Shown here: positions 56,791 through 64,000 of the stretch, piece by piece
Position numbering within the stretch: the first letter of the stretch is position 1
Layout: each line of letters begins with the position of its first letter
Origin: Deltaproteobacteria bacterium
GTDB taxonomy: Bacteria > Myxococcota_A > UBA9160 > SZUA-336
Reading direction: 5' to 3'
Length of the DNA: 64,000 nt
NCBI GenBank assembly: GCA_016875225.1
Contig: VGRW01000002.1
Span: 58,889 to 122,888 of the forward strand
Notes under the pieces: model-generated
What the model saw: the letters and a program-made list of their open reading frames with translations, nothing else
Database searches by the model: none
What the model was told of the DNA's origin: nothing
Translations under genes and position numbers: made by a program

Positions 56791-59700
56791 TTGGGTAGCG
56801 AGATCCGACGAATTGCGATCCTGAATCGAGGCGAAGCCGCGACTCGTGCGCTGCGCGCGATTCGCGAGCTCCGCGCCGAAGAGGGCAGCAGCCTCGTCGG
56901 AATAGCGCTCTACACGGAGCCCGACGCGGCCGCGCCGTTCGTCCGCGAGGCCGACGAGTCTCTCTCGCTCGGGCCTGCGCTCCGCGCGGCGTCGAACGGA
57001 GCGATGCGCCCGGCCTATCTCGATCACGACCGGGTGCTGGCGGCGCTGCGCGCGACCCGCGCCGACGCAGTCTGGCCGGGCTGGGGATTCCTGGCCGAGG
57101 ATCCGAGCTTCGTCGAGAAGCTCGAGGCCGCCGGGATCGAGTTCCTGGGGCCCTCCGCCGAGACGATGCGACGGCTCGGCGACAAGATCACGAGCAAGCT
57201 CATCGCCGAGGCGGCCCGCGTGCCGGTGTCTCCTTGGAGCGGCGGACCCGTGCAGCGGCTCGAGCTTCCCGACCTGGCCAAGCGCATCGGCTTTCCGGTG
57301 ATGCTGAAGGCGACCGCGGGTGGCGGCGGCCGCGGAATCCGCATGCTTCGCGACGGCGACGATCTGCACGCCGCGTTCGACAGTGCGCAGGCCGAGGCGG
57401 CCAACGCGTTCGGCGACGGAACTCTCTTCGTCGAGAAGACGATCACGGGCGCGCGCCACGTCGAGGTGCAGATGGCGGCCGACCGCCACGGAACCGTGCT
57501 CGCGCTGGGACTGCGCGACTGCTCGGTGCAGCGGAAGCACCAGAAGGTCGTCGAAGAGGCGCCGCCGCCCGGACTCTCGTCCGCGTTGATGCGCCAGCTC
57601 CGAGAGGCCTCGATCCGCCTGCTTCGCGAAGCGAGCTATCGGGGTGTAGCGACCTGCGAGTATCTCGTGATCTCGGCCTGTGGCGAGGAGTCGTTCTACT
57701 TTCTAGAGGTCAACCCGCGACTGCAGGTGGAGCACGGAGTCACGGAGCTCCTCACCGACTTCGATCTGGTGAAGGCGCAGATCCGGATCGCTCGCGGCGA
57801 GCGTCTGCCCGCCGAGGCGCCCGAGGAGCGCGGCTGCGCGATCGAGGTCCGACTCTGCGCCGAGGATCCCGCCGCGTCGTTCGCGCCTAGCCCCGGCCGG
57901 ATCGCGCTCCTCGACCTGCCGGCCGGGCCGGGGATCCGCGTCGACGCGGGCATCGCCTCGGGCGGGACGATTCCCTCGGAGTTCGATTCCATGATCGCGA
58001 AGATCCTCGCGCGCGGCGCGACCCGCGAAGAGGCGCGCGCGCGACTGGTTCGCGCCGTCTCCGACGCCCGGGTCGTCGTCGAGGGCGGGATGACGAACAA
58101 AGGCTTCCTGCTCGACGTGCTCGAGCATCCGGAGTTCCGCAGCGGTGGGGTCACGACCTCGTGGCTCGACGGCACGAGCCTGGCCGCCGCACCCGCGCCG
58201 ACGATCGAGGCGCTGATCGTGGCCGCGATCGAGACCTACCAGCTCGAGCGCGTGAAGGTGCGCGCGAACTTCTTCGCCGCCGCGGCGCGCGGTCGGCCGC
58301 GCGAGATCCCGCCGTCGTCTGGAGCGGAGATCGATCTCGTCTACGCCGGTCAGCCGTACCGGCTGCGGGTGTTCGCGATCGGCGGCTGGACGTACCGGGT
58401 CCATTCGGGCAAGAGCGTCGCGCAGGTCTCGCTGCTCGAGCGCGGTCCGTACTCGAGCCTGCTCACGATCGGCGACCTCCGCTCGCAAGTGCTCGTCTCC
58501 GGCTCCGACGTCGAGATGAGGGTCGAGATCGACGGGCGACTGCACCGCGTGCTCTGCGACGTCGGCGGAAAGGTGCGTGCGCCATCGCCCGCGCTCCTGA
58601 TCGAGGTCGCGGTGAAGCCGGGCGAGCGCGTCGAGGTCGGCACGCGACTCGGAATCTTCGAAGCGATGAAGACCGAGACGGCCTTCTTCGCTCCCGTCGC
58701 CGGAATCGTGCGCGAGGTTCGCGTGCGGCCGGGCGAGCGCGTCTCCGCGGGCGACGTGATCCTCGTGGTCGAGCCGGTCTCCGGCGCGGTGACCGCGTCG
58801 CGAAGCTCCGAGGCGCTCGAGATCCCGGTCGAGGACGATCCGCTCGAGCTGTTCCGCGCCGAGGACGGAAGCCCCGACTTCGAGCGTGCGAGCGCCGAGC
58901 CAGCGTCGGTGCGCGCGAACGCGGTCGCATCGCTTCGGAGCGAGATCCGGCGCATCCTGATGGGATACGACGTGAACCCCGAGCGCGCGGAGCGGCTGGT
59001 CGAGGTGCTCGAGGCTCCGGTCGCGAAGCTCTCCGACGCTCTGCGCTCCGATCTCGCCCAGCTCGCCGGCGCGGTCGAGATCTTCTCCGACGTCGAGACG
59101 CTCTTCTCGCGTTCCCCGACGCGGATCTCCGAAGACGAGCTCGGGCCGTCCAACGACGCGCGAATGGCGATGTACCTGCGGCGCATCGCCGTGCTCGGCG
59201 CAGGAATCGATCCCGCCTTCCTGGAGCTCCTGAAGCAGGCTCTCTCGCACTACGGGATCGGGTCGCTCGAGCATTCGGATACGCTCGAGCGCGCAGTGCT
59301 CCGGCTGTACGCGACGCGAACCACGCTGGCGCTGCGAAGCCGGCTGATCGGCGCGCTCCTGCACCTGTTGATCGGGCTCGGCGAGCGCGGCGAGACGTTC
59401 GCGCGCCGGCCCGAGTTCGCGCTGGCCCTCGACGCGCTCTCGCTCCTGCGCGGCACGGTGGCCCCGAGCGTCGCGGATCTGGGCGCACAGGCGCGTTTCC
59501 TGCTCTACGACCGTCCCCGGCACGCCGAGACCGGGCCCCGGCCGAAGTCTCGTGCGGAAATCGCCTTCACGAACGTGGCGGCGCCGGATCCGACGGCGCT
59601 CGCGCGGATCGCGGAGTCACTCGGCATGGACGTCGAAGACGCGCGCCGGCTCGAGCTCTGGCGGCTCGAGCTCTTCGAGCTCGAGCGCATCGACGCGTCC

Positions 59701-61881
59701 GGCTGGAGCGGGATCGACGCCTTCTACGGCGTCTCGCGCGACGACAATCGCGACGAGCGCATCATCTGCTTCGCCGAGGTCGACGACGTCGGAGCCGGCG
59801 TGCCGCACTCGCCGGATCTGGCGCTCTTCGAGGAGCGCTTCCACGAGGCGATCGAGGCCATGCGCTCGATCCAGGGCCAACGCGATCCAGACCATCGGCT
59901 GCAGTGGAACCGCCTCTACGTCTACGTGCGTCAGCCGATCGCGCTCACGAATCAGCTGCTCACCGAGGCGTTGCGCAGGCTCGCGCCCGAGACGGGACAC
60001 CTCGGCCTCGAAAAGGTCATCGTCCGGCTCGCGAATCACACCAGCGACGCGCCGGGAGCGGTGCCGCAGATGATCGAGCTGCTGGCGGGCAATCCCACCG
60101 GAAGTCGGATCGAGTGGAGCATCCGCACCCCCCATGACCGAAAGCTCGAGCCCGCGACGACCTACGCGCAGCGCGTCGCCTCCGCGCGCGCGCGCGGCCT
60201 CACCTACCCCTACGAGGTCGTACGCCTGTTCACCGCTCCGTCCGAGGGCGCAAACGTGGCCGTCGGCGCTCCGACGGGTACCGGCAGCTTCCAGGAGTAC
60301 GATCTCGCCGCTGACCGGGCAGAGCCGGTGACGCGCCCGCCAGGGCTGAACCGCGCGGGTGTCGTCTTCGGCGTGATCTCGACGCCCACCCGCAAGCACC
60401 CCGAGGGCATGCGCCGGGTGCTGATCGCCAGCGACGCGACGCGCGACATGGGAGCGTTGACCGCGGCCGAGTGCGACCGGATCGTCGCCGCGCTCGATCT
60501 GGCCGAGCGCGAGCGCCTGCCGGTGGAGTGGGTGGCCGTCTCCGCGGGCGCGCGGATCGCGATGGACAGCGGCACCGAGAATCTCGACGCCACCGCGAGA
60601 GTCGTGCGGCGCCTGGTCACGTTCACCGACGCGGGCTACGAGGTGAACCTGGTGCTGCCGGGGATCAACGTCGGCGCCCAGAGCTACTTCGACGCGCTGG
60701 CGACCATGGAGCTGCGCTCGCGCGGAATCCTGATCATGCTCGCGAACGCGTCGATGGTTCTCACGGGCCGCGCGGCGCTCGAATTCTCGGGCGGCGTCGC
60801 TGCGGAGGACGAGGTCGGGATCGGCGGGTACGAGCGGATCATGGGGCCGAACGGCGAGGCGCAACACCAGGCGCACGACCTCGCCGACGCCTATTCGATC
60901 CTGCTCGAGCACTACGCCTGCAGCTATGTCGCGCCCGGTGAGTCCGCGCCGCGCAGGCTCGAGAGCCAGGACCCGATCGATCGCGACGTCTCACTGTCTC
61001 CGTACGAGGGGGACGAGGGCTTCTCGAGCATCGGCGAGGTCTTCTCGGCAGAGGCGAACCCCGGGCGCAAGCGACCCTTCGCGATGCGACCGCTGATGCG
61101 AGCGGTGGTCGACGCCGACGCCGGATGGCTGGAGCGCTGTCGCGATTGGTCCGCGGCCGAGACCGCGATCATCTGGGACGCGCACCTCGGCGGCCATCCC
61201 GTGACGCTGATCGGGATCGAGAGCCGCCAGATTCCGCGCATCGGCTACGTGCCGAACGACGGACCGGACGTGTGGAGCGCGGCGACGCTGTTTCCGCAGT
61301 CGTCGAAGAAGGTCGCGCGTGCTCTGAACGCGGCCAGCGGAAATCGTCCGGTCGTGATCCTGGCGAACCTGTCCGGCTTCGACGGCTCGCCGGAGTCGAT
61401 GCGCCGCGGCGTGCTCGAGTACGGCGCGGAGATCGCGCGCGCGATCGTGCGCTTCCGCGGCCGGATCGTCTTCACCGTCGTGACTCGCTATCACGGCGGC
61501 GCCTACGTGGTGTTCTCTCGCGAGCTGAACGACTCGATGCGCGCGGTCGCTCTCGAGGGCAGCTACGCGTCGGTGATCGGCGGGCCGGCCGCGGCTGCGG
61601 TGGTCTTCGCGCGCGACGTGCGCCGGCGCGCCCTCGCGGATCCGCGCGTGGCGACCGCCCGCGCCGCCGTGGACGCGGCGACGGATCCCGCGGTGCGTTT
61701 GGCCCGCCGCGCGCGGCTCGATCAGATCCTCGACGACGTGATCCTGCAGAAGCAGGCCGAAGTCGCGGCCGAGTTCGACGCGATCCACACCGTCGAGCGC
61801 GCGAAGGAGGTCGGGTCGATCGAGGAGATCCTCGGGCCGCGCCACCTGCGCCGCTCGCTGATCCGCTACCTGTCGGAGTAG
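56791..61881 (+). CDS. single-chain acetyl-CoA (acyl-CoA) carboxylase: BC-BCCP-central-CT
   Basis: A 1696-residue fusion that carries out the first step of fatty acid synthesis, or carboxylation of another acyl-CoA. Biotin carboxylase covers about 1-450 (glycine loop VMLKATAGGGGRGIRML near 170, LEVNPRLQVEHGVTE near 305). The biotinyl domain has K627 in EAMKTE. A helical central region (about 700-1130) resembles the central part of eukaryotic ACC (for example QNRL-like segment near LQWNRLYVY). The carboxyltransferase beta and alpha halves fill 1180-1690 (LASDATRDMG-like region, GINVGAQSYFDAL, MRRGVLEYGAEIARAIV). TTG start at 56791. No separate acc genes are nearby. Such order recalls eukaryotic and a few bacterial one-chain enzymes. 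Confidence 0.88.
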   Translation: MGSEIRRIAILNRGEAATRALRAIRELRAEEGSSLVGIALYTEPDAAAPFVREADESLSLGPALRAASNGAMRPAYLDHDRVLAALRATRADAVWPGWGFLAEDPSFVEKLEAAGIEFLGPSAETMRRLGDKITSKLIAEAARVPVSPWSGGPVQRLELPDLAKRIGFPVMLKATAGGGGRGIRMLRDGDDLHAAFDSAQAEAANAFGDGTLFVEKTITGARHVEVQMAADRHGTVLALGLRDCSVQRKHQKVVEEAPPPGLSSALMRQLREASIRLLREASYRGVATCEYLVISACGEESFYFLEVNPRLQVEHGVTELLTDFDLVKAQIRIARGERLPAEAPEERGCAIEVRLCAEDPAASFAPSPGRIALLDLPAGPGIRVDAGIASGGTIPSEFDSMIAKILARGATREEARARLVRAVSDARVVVEGGMTNKGFLLDVLEHPEFRSGGVTTSWLDGTSLAAAPAPTIEALIVAAIETYQLERVKVRANFFAAAARGRPREIPPSSGAEIDLVYAGQPYRLRVFAIGGWTYRVHSGKSVAQVSLLERGPYSSLLTIGDLRSQVLVSGSDVEMRVEIDGRLHRVLCDVGGKVRAPSPALLIEVAVKPGERVEVGTRLGIFEAMKTETAFFAPVAGIVREVRVRPGERVSAGDVILVVEPVSGAVTASRSSEALEIPVEDDPLELFRAEDGSPDFERASAEPASVRANAVASLRSEIRRILMGYDVNPERAERLVEVLEAPVAKLSDALRSDLAQLAGAVEIFSDVETLFSRSPTRISEDELGPSNDARMAMYLRRIAVLGAGIDPAFLELLKQALSHYGIGSLEHSDTLERAVLRLYATRTTLALRSRLIGALLHLLIGLGERGETFARRPEFALALDALSLLRGTVAPSVADLGAQARFLLYDRPRHAETGPRPKSRAEIAFTNVAAPDPTALARIAESLGMDVEDARRLELWRLELFELERIDASGWSGIDAFYGVSRDDNRDERIICFAEVDDVGAGVPHSPDLALFEERFHEAIEAMRSIQGQRDPDHRLQWNRLYVYVRQPIALTNQLLTEALRRLAPETGHLGLEKVIVRLANHTSDAPGAVPQMIELLAGNPTGSRIEWSIRTPHDRKLEPATTYAQRVASARARGLTYPYEVVRLFTAPSEGANVAVGAPTGTGSFQEYDLAADRAEPVTRPPGLNRAGVVFGVISTPTRKHPEGMRRVLIASDATRDMGALTAAECDRIVAALDLAERERLPVEWVAVSAGARIAMDSGTENLDATARVVRRLVTFTDAGYEVNLVLPGINVGAQSYFDALATMELRSRGILIMLANASMVLTGRAALEFSGGVAAEDEVGIGGYERIMGPNGEAQHQAHDLADAYSILLEHYACSYVAPGESAPRRLESQDPIDRDVSLSPYEGDEGFSSIGEVFSAEANPGRKRPFAMRPLMRAVVDADAGWLERCRDWSAAETAIIWDAHLGGHPVTLIGIESRQIPRIGYVPNDGPDVWSAATLFPQSSKKVARALNAASGNRPVVILANLSGFDGSPESMRRGVLEYGAEIARAIVRFRGRIVFTVVTRYHGGAYVVFSRELNDSMRAVALEGSYASVIGGPAAAAVVFARDVRRRALADPRVATARAAVDAATDPAVRLARRARLDQILDDVILQKQAEVAAEFDAIHTVERAKEVGSIEEILGPRHLRRSLIRYLSE

Positions 61882-61885
61882 CGGC

Positions 61886-62293
61886 TCACGATTCGAGGTG
61901 CGCGAGCTCGCGCTCGTCGCGCAGAACCCGGTAGTAGCACTGGCGGCGCGCCTTGCCCGACGCGTACTTCGTGTGACAGACGCCCGCGCGCGGACGGACC
62001 CGGTAGAGAAGCGAGTTCTGCTCGCAGTTCACACGCACGTCCACCAGATCCAGCCAGTCGCCGGAAGTCGCTCCCTTGTGCCAGAGCTCGTTTCGCGAGG
62101 TGGACCAGAGCACTGCTTGCCGCAGCCGCAGCGTCTCCGCGAGTGCGAGGCGGTTGGCGTAGCCGATGAAGAGAACCTCACCGGTGTCGGCGTGCTGAAG
62201 CACGACGGGCAGCACGGCCTGTCCGGTCTCGGCGATCTTGCGCAGCTTCGCGAAGTCGAGCTCCGCGCGCGTTCCCTCTTCGAGGTCATTCAT
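61886..62293 (-). CDS. hisI: phosphoribosyl-AMP cyclohydrolase
   Basis: A 135-residue HisI that opens the purine ring of PR-AMP in histidine synthesis. The zinc and active-site regions VRVNCEQNSLLYRVRP, GVCHTKYASG and RRQCYYRVL supply the conserved cysteines and Asp/Asn. It lacks the HisE domain, so a separate hisE must exist elsewhere. Start ATG 62293 sits 32 bases from the divergent cytochrome gene. No other his gene is in the window. Confidence 0.92.
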   Translation of the reverse strand: MNDLEEGTRAELDFAKLRKIAETGQAVLPVVLQHADTGEVLFIGYANRLALAETLRLRQAVLWSTSRNELWHKGATSGDWLDLVDVRVNCEQNSLLYRVRPRAGVCHTKYASGKARRQCYYRVLRDERELAHLES

Positions 62294-62317
62294 AGGACCG
62301 GCACAATACGCTACGCT
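62289..62317 (+). promoter_or_regulatory. promoter of the cytochrome c lipoprotein gene
   Basis: TTCATA (62289-62294), 17 bases and TACGCT (62312-62317) form a possible promoter that ends 8 bases before GTG 62326, without a Shine-Dalgarno sequence. Another TACGCT begins 5 bases upstream. The -35 lies inside the divergent hisI start. Confidence 0.35.
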
Positions 62318-62325
62318 CGCGCGCC

Positions 62326-62655
62326 GTGCGAACTCCAAGTGCAGCCATCGTGGTCCTGGGCGTTCTCGGTCTCGCGTGTCAGCCGTCGGTCGGTGAGAAC
62401 CCGGTCGAGCTCGGCCGGCGCGCCTACGTGGCGAACTGCACCGCCTGCCATCACCTCGATCCGAGCAAGGACGGAACGATCGGCCCGGCCGTCGCCGGAA
62501 GCTCGCTCGCGCTGGTCGAGGCCCGCGTGCTCCGCGCCGAGTACCCGCCCGGCTACACGCCGAAGCGCGCCTCGGGCCTGATGCCCGCGCAGCCGTTCCT
62601 GAAGGCCCAGATTCCGAACCTGGCCGCCTACCTAGAGTCGCTCGCGCCGAACTGA
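62326..62655 (+). CDS. small lipoprotein cytochrome c
   Basis: A 109-residue monoheme cytochrome c. A signal peptide with lipobox LGLAC (Cys 18), heme motif C38-T-A-C-H42, and axial Met near SGLMPAQ are clear. It is a membrane-tethered electron carrier in the periplasm. GTG start 62326; divergent from hisI. It might accept electrons from a periplasmic dehydrogenase or ACIII; no partner gene is adjacent. Confidence 0.87.
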   Translation: MRTPSAAIVVLGVLGLACQPSVGENPVELGRRAYVANCTACHHLDPSKDGTIGPAVAGSSLALVEARVLRAEYPPGYTPKRASGLMPAQPFLKAQIPNLAAYLESLAPN

Positions 62656-62677
62656 GGCAGGCCGGCAGCCCACCGGC

Positions 62678-62683
62678 TAAGCT
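62678..62683 (+). promoter_or_regulatory. candidate -10 box before the response regulator gene
   Basis: TAAGCT ends 9 bases before GTG 62693. No ribosome site follows and no -35 is clear. The same hexamer appears before the alpha/beta hydrolase gene at 47434, there with a normal leader. Confidence 0.3.
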
Positions 62684-62692
62684 CGCGCGCGA

Positions 62693-63364
62693 GTGCGCGT
62701 CCTGGTGATCGAAGACGAACGCCGCGTGCGCGGCTTTCTGGAGCGTGGCCTCACCGAGGCCGGCTTCGCGGTCGACGCCGCGGCCGATGGCCAGGCCGGT
62801 CTCGACCTCGCGCTCGTGCACCCGTACGACGCGATCGTCCTCGATCTGATGCTCCCGAAGAAGGACGGGCTGTCGGTCCTCCGCGCGCTCCGTGCGGCGG
62901 GTCGCTCGGTACCGGTGTTGGTGCTGACGGCGCTCGATGCAATCGACGAACGCGTGCGGGGGCTCGACGCCGGCGCCGACGACTACCTGCCGAAGCCCTT
63001 CGCCTTCGCCGAGCTTCTGGCGCGGCTTCGCGCTCTGCTCCGGCGCGGGACGTCGCGGCCGAGCGTGCTCGAGGTCGGCGATCTTCGCGTCGATCTGGTC
63101 GCGCGTCGCGTGGAGCGAGGCGGATGCAAGCTCGAGCTCACGGCGAAGGAGTTCGCGCTGCTCGAGTATCTCGCGCGGCATGCGGGCGAAGTCGTCACGC
63201 GGACGATGATCTCGGAGCATGTCTGGGACATGAACTTCGACAGCTTCTCGAACGTGATCGACGTGTACATCCGGTACCTGCGCCGGAAGATCGACGACCC
63301 GTTCGAGAAGAAGCTGATCCATACCCGGCGCGGCATCGGCTACGTGCTCGCGGAAGAACCGTGA
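62693..63364 (+). CDS. OmpR-family two-component response regulator
   Basis: A 223-residue response regulator. Receiver domain with phospho-acceptor D51 in VLDLMLP, acidic pocket IEDE at residues 6-9, Thr79 and Lys101 (PKPF). The C-terminal winged helix (about 128-223) ends with IYIRYLRRKID and HTRRGIGYVL, typical OmpR/CusR. It binds DNA to activate or repress when phosphorylated by the histidine kinase encoded next. GTG at 62693; stop overlaps the kinase start (GTGA). Confidence 0.93.
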   Translation: MRVLVIEDERRVRGFLERGLTEAGFAVDAAADGQAGLDLALVHPYDAIVLDLMLPKKDGLSVLRALRAAGRSVPVLVLTALDAIDERVRGLDAGADDYLPKPFAFAELLARLRALLRRGTSRPSVLEVGDLRVDLVARRVERGGCKLELTAKEFALLEYLARHAGEVVTRTMISEHVWDMNFDSFSNVIDVYIRYLRRKIDDPFEKKLIHTRRGIGYVLAEEP

Positions 63365-64000
63365 AGACGAGCATCCGCCTGCGGGTTGCTCTCGGCGTCT
63401 TCTTCGTCGTCGCGGGACTGGTCACCCTTCAGGACGTCTACGTGCTGAGCCGCTTCGAGCGCGCTCTGCGCCTGGAGACCGATGGCCAGCTCGACGACGA
63501 GATCTCGGAGGTGAGCGCGGTCGTCGGAACCGACGGGCTAGCGGCGTGGATCGTCGCAGCGACGGAGCAGCACAGAGAAGATCGGGAGTTGTTCATCGAA
63601 GTGCTCGCGGCAGACGGCGTCGCGGTCGCTCGGAGCAGGAACGTCCCGGAGCGCGGCCTGGCTCCTGTCGCTGCAGATGCTGCGAAGGAGCGCGTGCGCC
63701 GCTGGGAGCTGCCGCATCCGCGTAGCCGGAGCGGAGCTCGTCTCATCCGCGTCGCCGAGCGTCGCGACGGGCCTTGGATCATCCGCGTTGCCTTGGGGCT
63801 GGACGAAGCTCAACGCTGGTACTGGAACCTGCGCCGAAACCTCGTCAGGTCTCTGCCATTGATCGCGGGCCTCGGCGCGCTGGCCGCCTGGTGGGTCGCG
63901 AGGCGCATGCTGCGGCCGATCGCGGAGATCATCGCGCGCGCCCGCAGCCTCGGCGCCCTTCCCGATGGGAGCTTGCCGCGAACCGGATCCGGAGACGAGG
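63361..64000 (+). CDS. two-component sensor histidine kinase (partial, truncated by window end)
   Basis: Only the first 213 residues are visible; no stop occurs. GTG 63361 overlaps the response regulator stop as GTGA. A membrane helix lies at about residues 8-24, a periplasmic sensor domain of about 135 residues follows, then a second helix (about 163-180) and the start of a HAMP domain (LRPIAEIIARARSLG). The dimerisation and ATPase domains must lie beyond the window. Partner of the upstream OmpR-type regulator; the stimulus is unknown. Confidence 0.9.
   Translation, partial: MKTSIRLRVALGVFFVVAGLVTLQDVYVLSRFERALRLETDGQLDDEISEVSAVVGTDGLAAWIVAATEQHREDRELFIEVLAADGVAVARSRNVPERGLAPVAADAAKERVRRWELPHPRSRSGARLIRVAERRDGPWIIRVALGLDEAQRWYWNLRRNLVRSLPLIAGLGALAAWWVARRMLRPIAEIIARARSLGALPDGSLPRTGSGDE

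Noticed and set aside
1..64000. Search for tRNA, rRNA, CRISPR arrays, insertion sequences and prophage genes
   Set aside because: No cloverleaf, repeat-spacer pattern, transposase, integrase or terminal repeats were recognised.

Overview
The window is very GC-rich (about 70% by eye) and densely coded: 62 genes, no gap above about 130 bases, many 1-4 base overlaps, and frequent GTG and TTG starts. Mpl (murein recycling), several lipoproteins, a Tat-type signal and an alternative complex III (ACIII) indicate a Gram-negative, respiring heterotroph. The gene set (ACIII, a one-polypeptide acetyl-CoA carboxylase, LLM oxidoreductase, crotonases, EVE, a secreted SGNH hydrolase with a calcium-repeat segment) recalls Myxococcota, Binatota or other former Deltaproteobacteria. 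No rRNA, tRNA, CRISPR array, insertion sequence, phage gene or origin was seen, so this reads as chromosomal housekeeping plus catabolic and envelope functions.

Layout. 1-7.0 kb: a serine beta-lactamase-fold hydrolase overlapping mpl, a GFA protein, efp, then on the minus strand an Mrp-type Fe-S carrier, a cupin, a secreted metallophosphoesterase and thiD. 7.1-8.9 kb: an alkyltransferase-like DNA repair protein, a membrane protein and an LLM flavoprotein. 8.9-13.9 kb (minus): a four-gene envelope module of aspartoacylase-like M14 hydrolase, inactive transglutaminase with seven membrane helices, ATP-grasp amidoligase and secreted gluzincin peptidase, joined in part by TTGA stop/start overlaps. 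13.9-17.7 kb (minus): SDR, MtnK-like kinase and MFS transporter, with a TetR gene. 17.7-21.9 kb: enoyl-CoA hydratase, TetR, an MIO ammonia-lyase and an unknown protein. 21.9-27.9 kb (minus): SGNH hydrolase, GNAT, a two-gene ABC exporter and a glutathione transferase. 28-31.9 kb: FAH-family hydrolase, ThDP enzyme, VOC protein and a second glutathione transferase, probably one glutathione-linked catabolic route. 31.9-42.2 kb: crotonase, siroheme reductase, pyruvate kinase, class I aldolase, amidase, rpiB, alkaline phosphatase, FAD oxidase and DUF488. 42.3-49.3 kb: lipoproteins, EVE, an MDR reductase with a GntR regulator, a methyltransferase and several hydrolases. 49.4-56.7 kb: the actABCDEF operon. 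56.8-61.9 kb: fused acetyl-CoA carboxylase. 61.9-64 kb: hisI, a cytochrome c, and a response regulator with a histidine kinase cut by the window end.

Points of most interest: (1) the amidoligase/7TM-transglutaminase/M14/gluzincin module; (2) three genes (thiD, MtnK-like, EVE) whose only sensible start is CTG inside a CTGA overlap with the upstream TGA stop; (3) an ActB that keeps a complete Cx2Cx3Cx27C cluster motif in its molybdopterin-oxidoreductase-like half; (4) several -10-like hexamers 6-9 bases before start codons without a Shine-Dalgarno sequence, suggesting leaderless mRNAs; (5) a eukaryote-like one-chain acetyl-CoA carboxylase with a variant biotin site. Functional names rest on motif recognition only; no database search was run.
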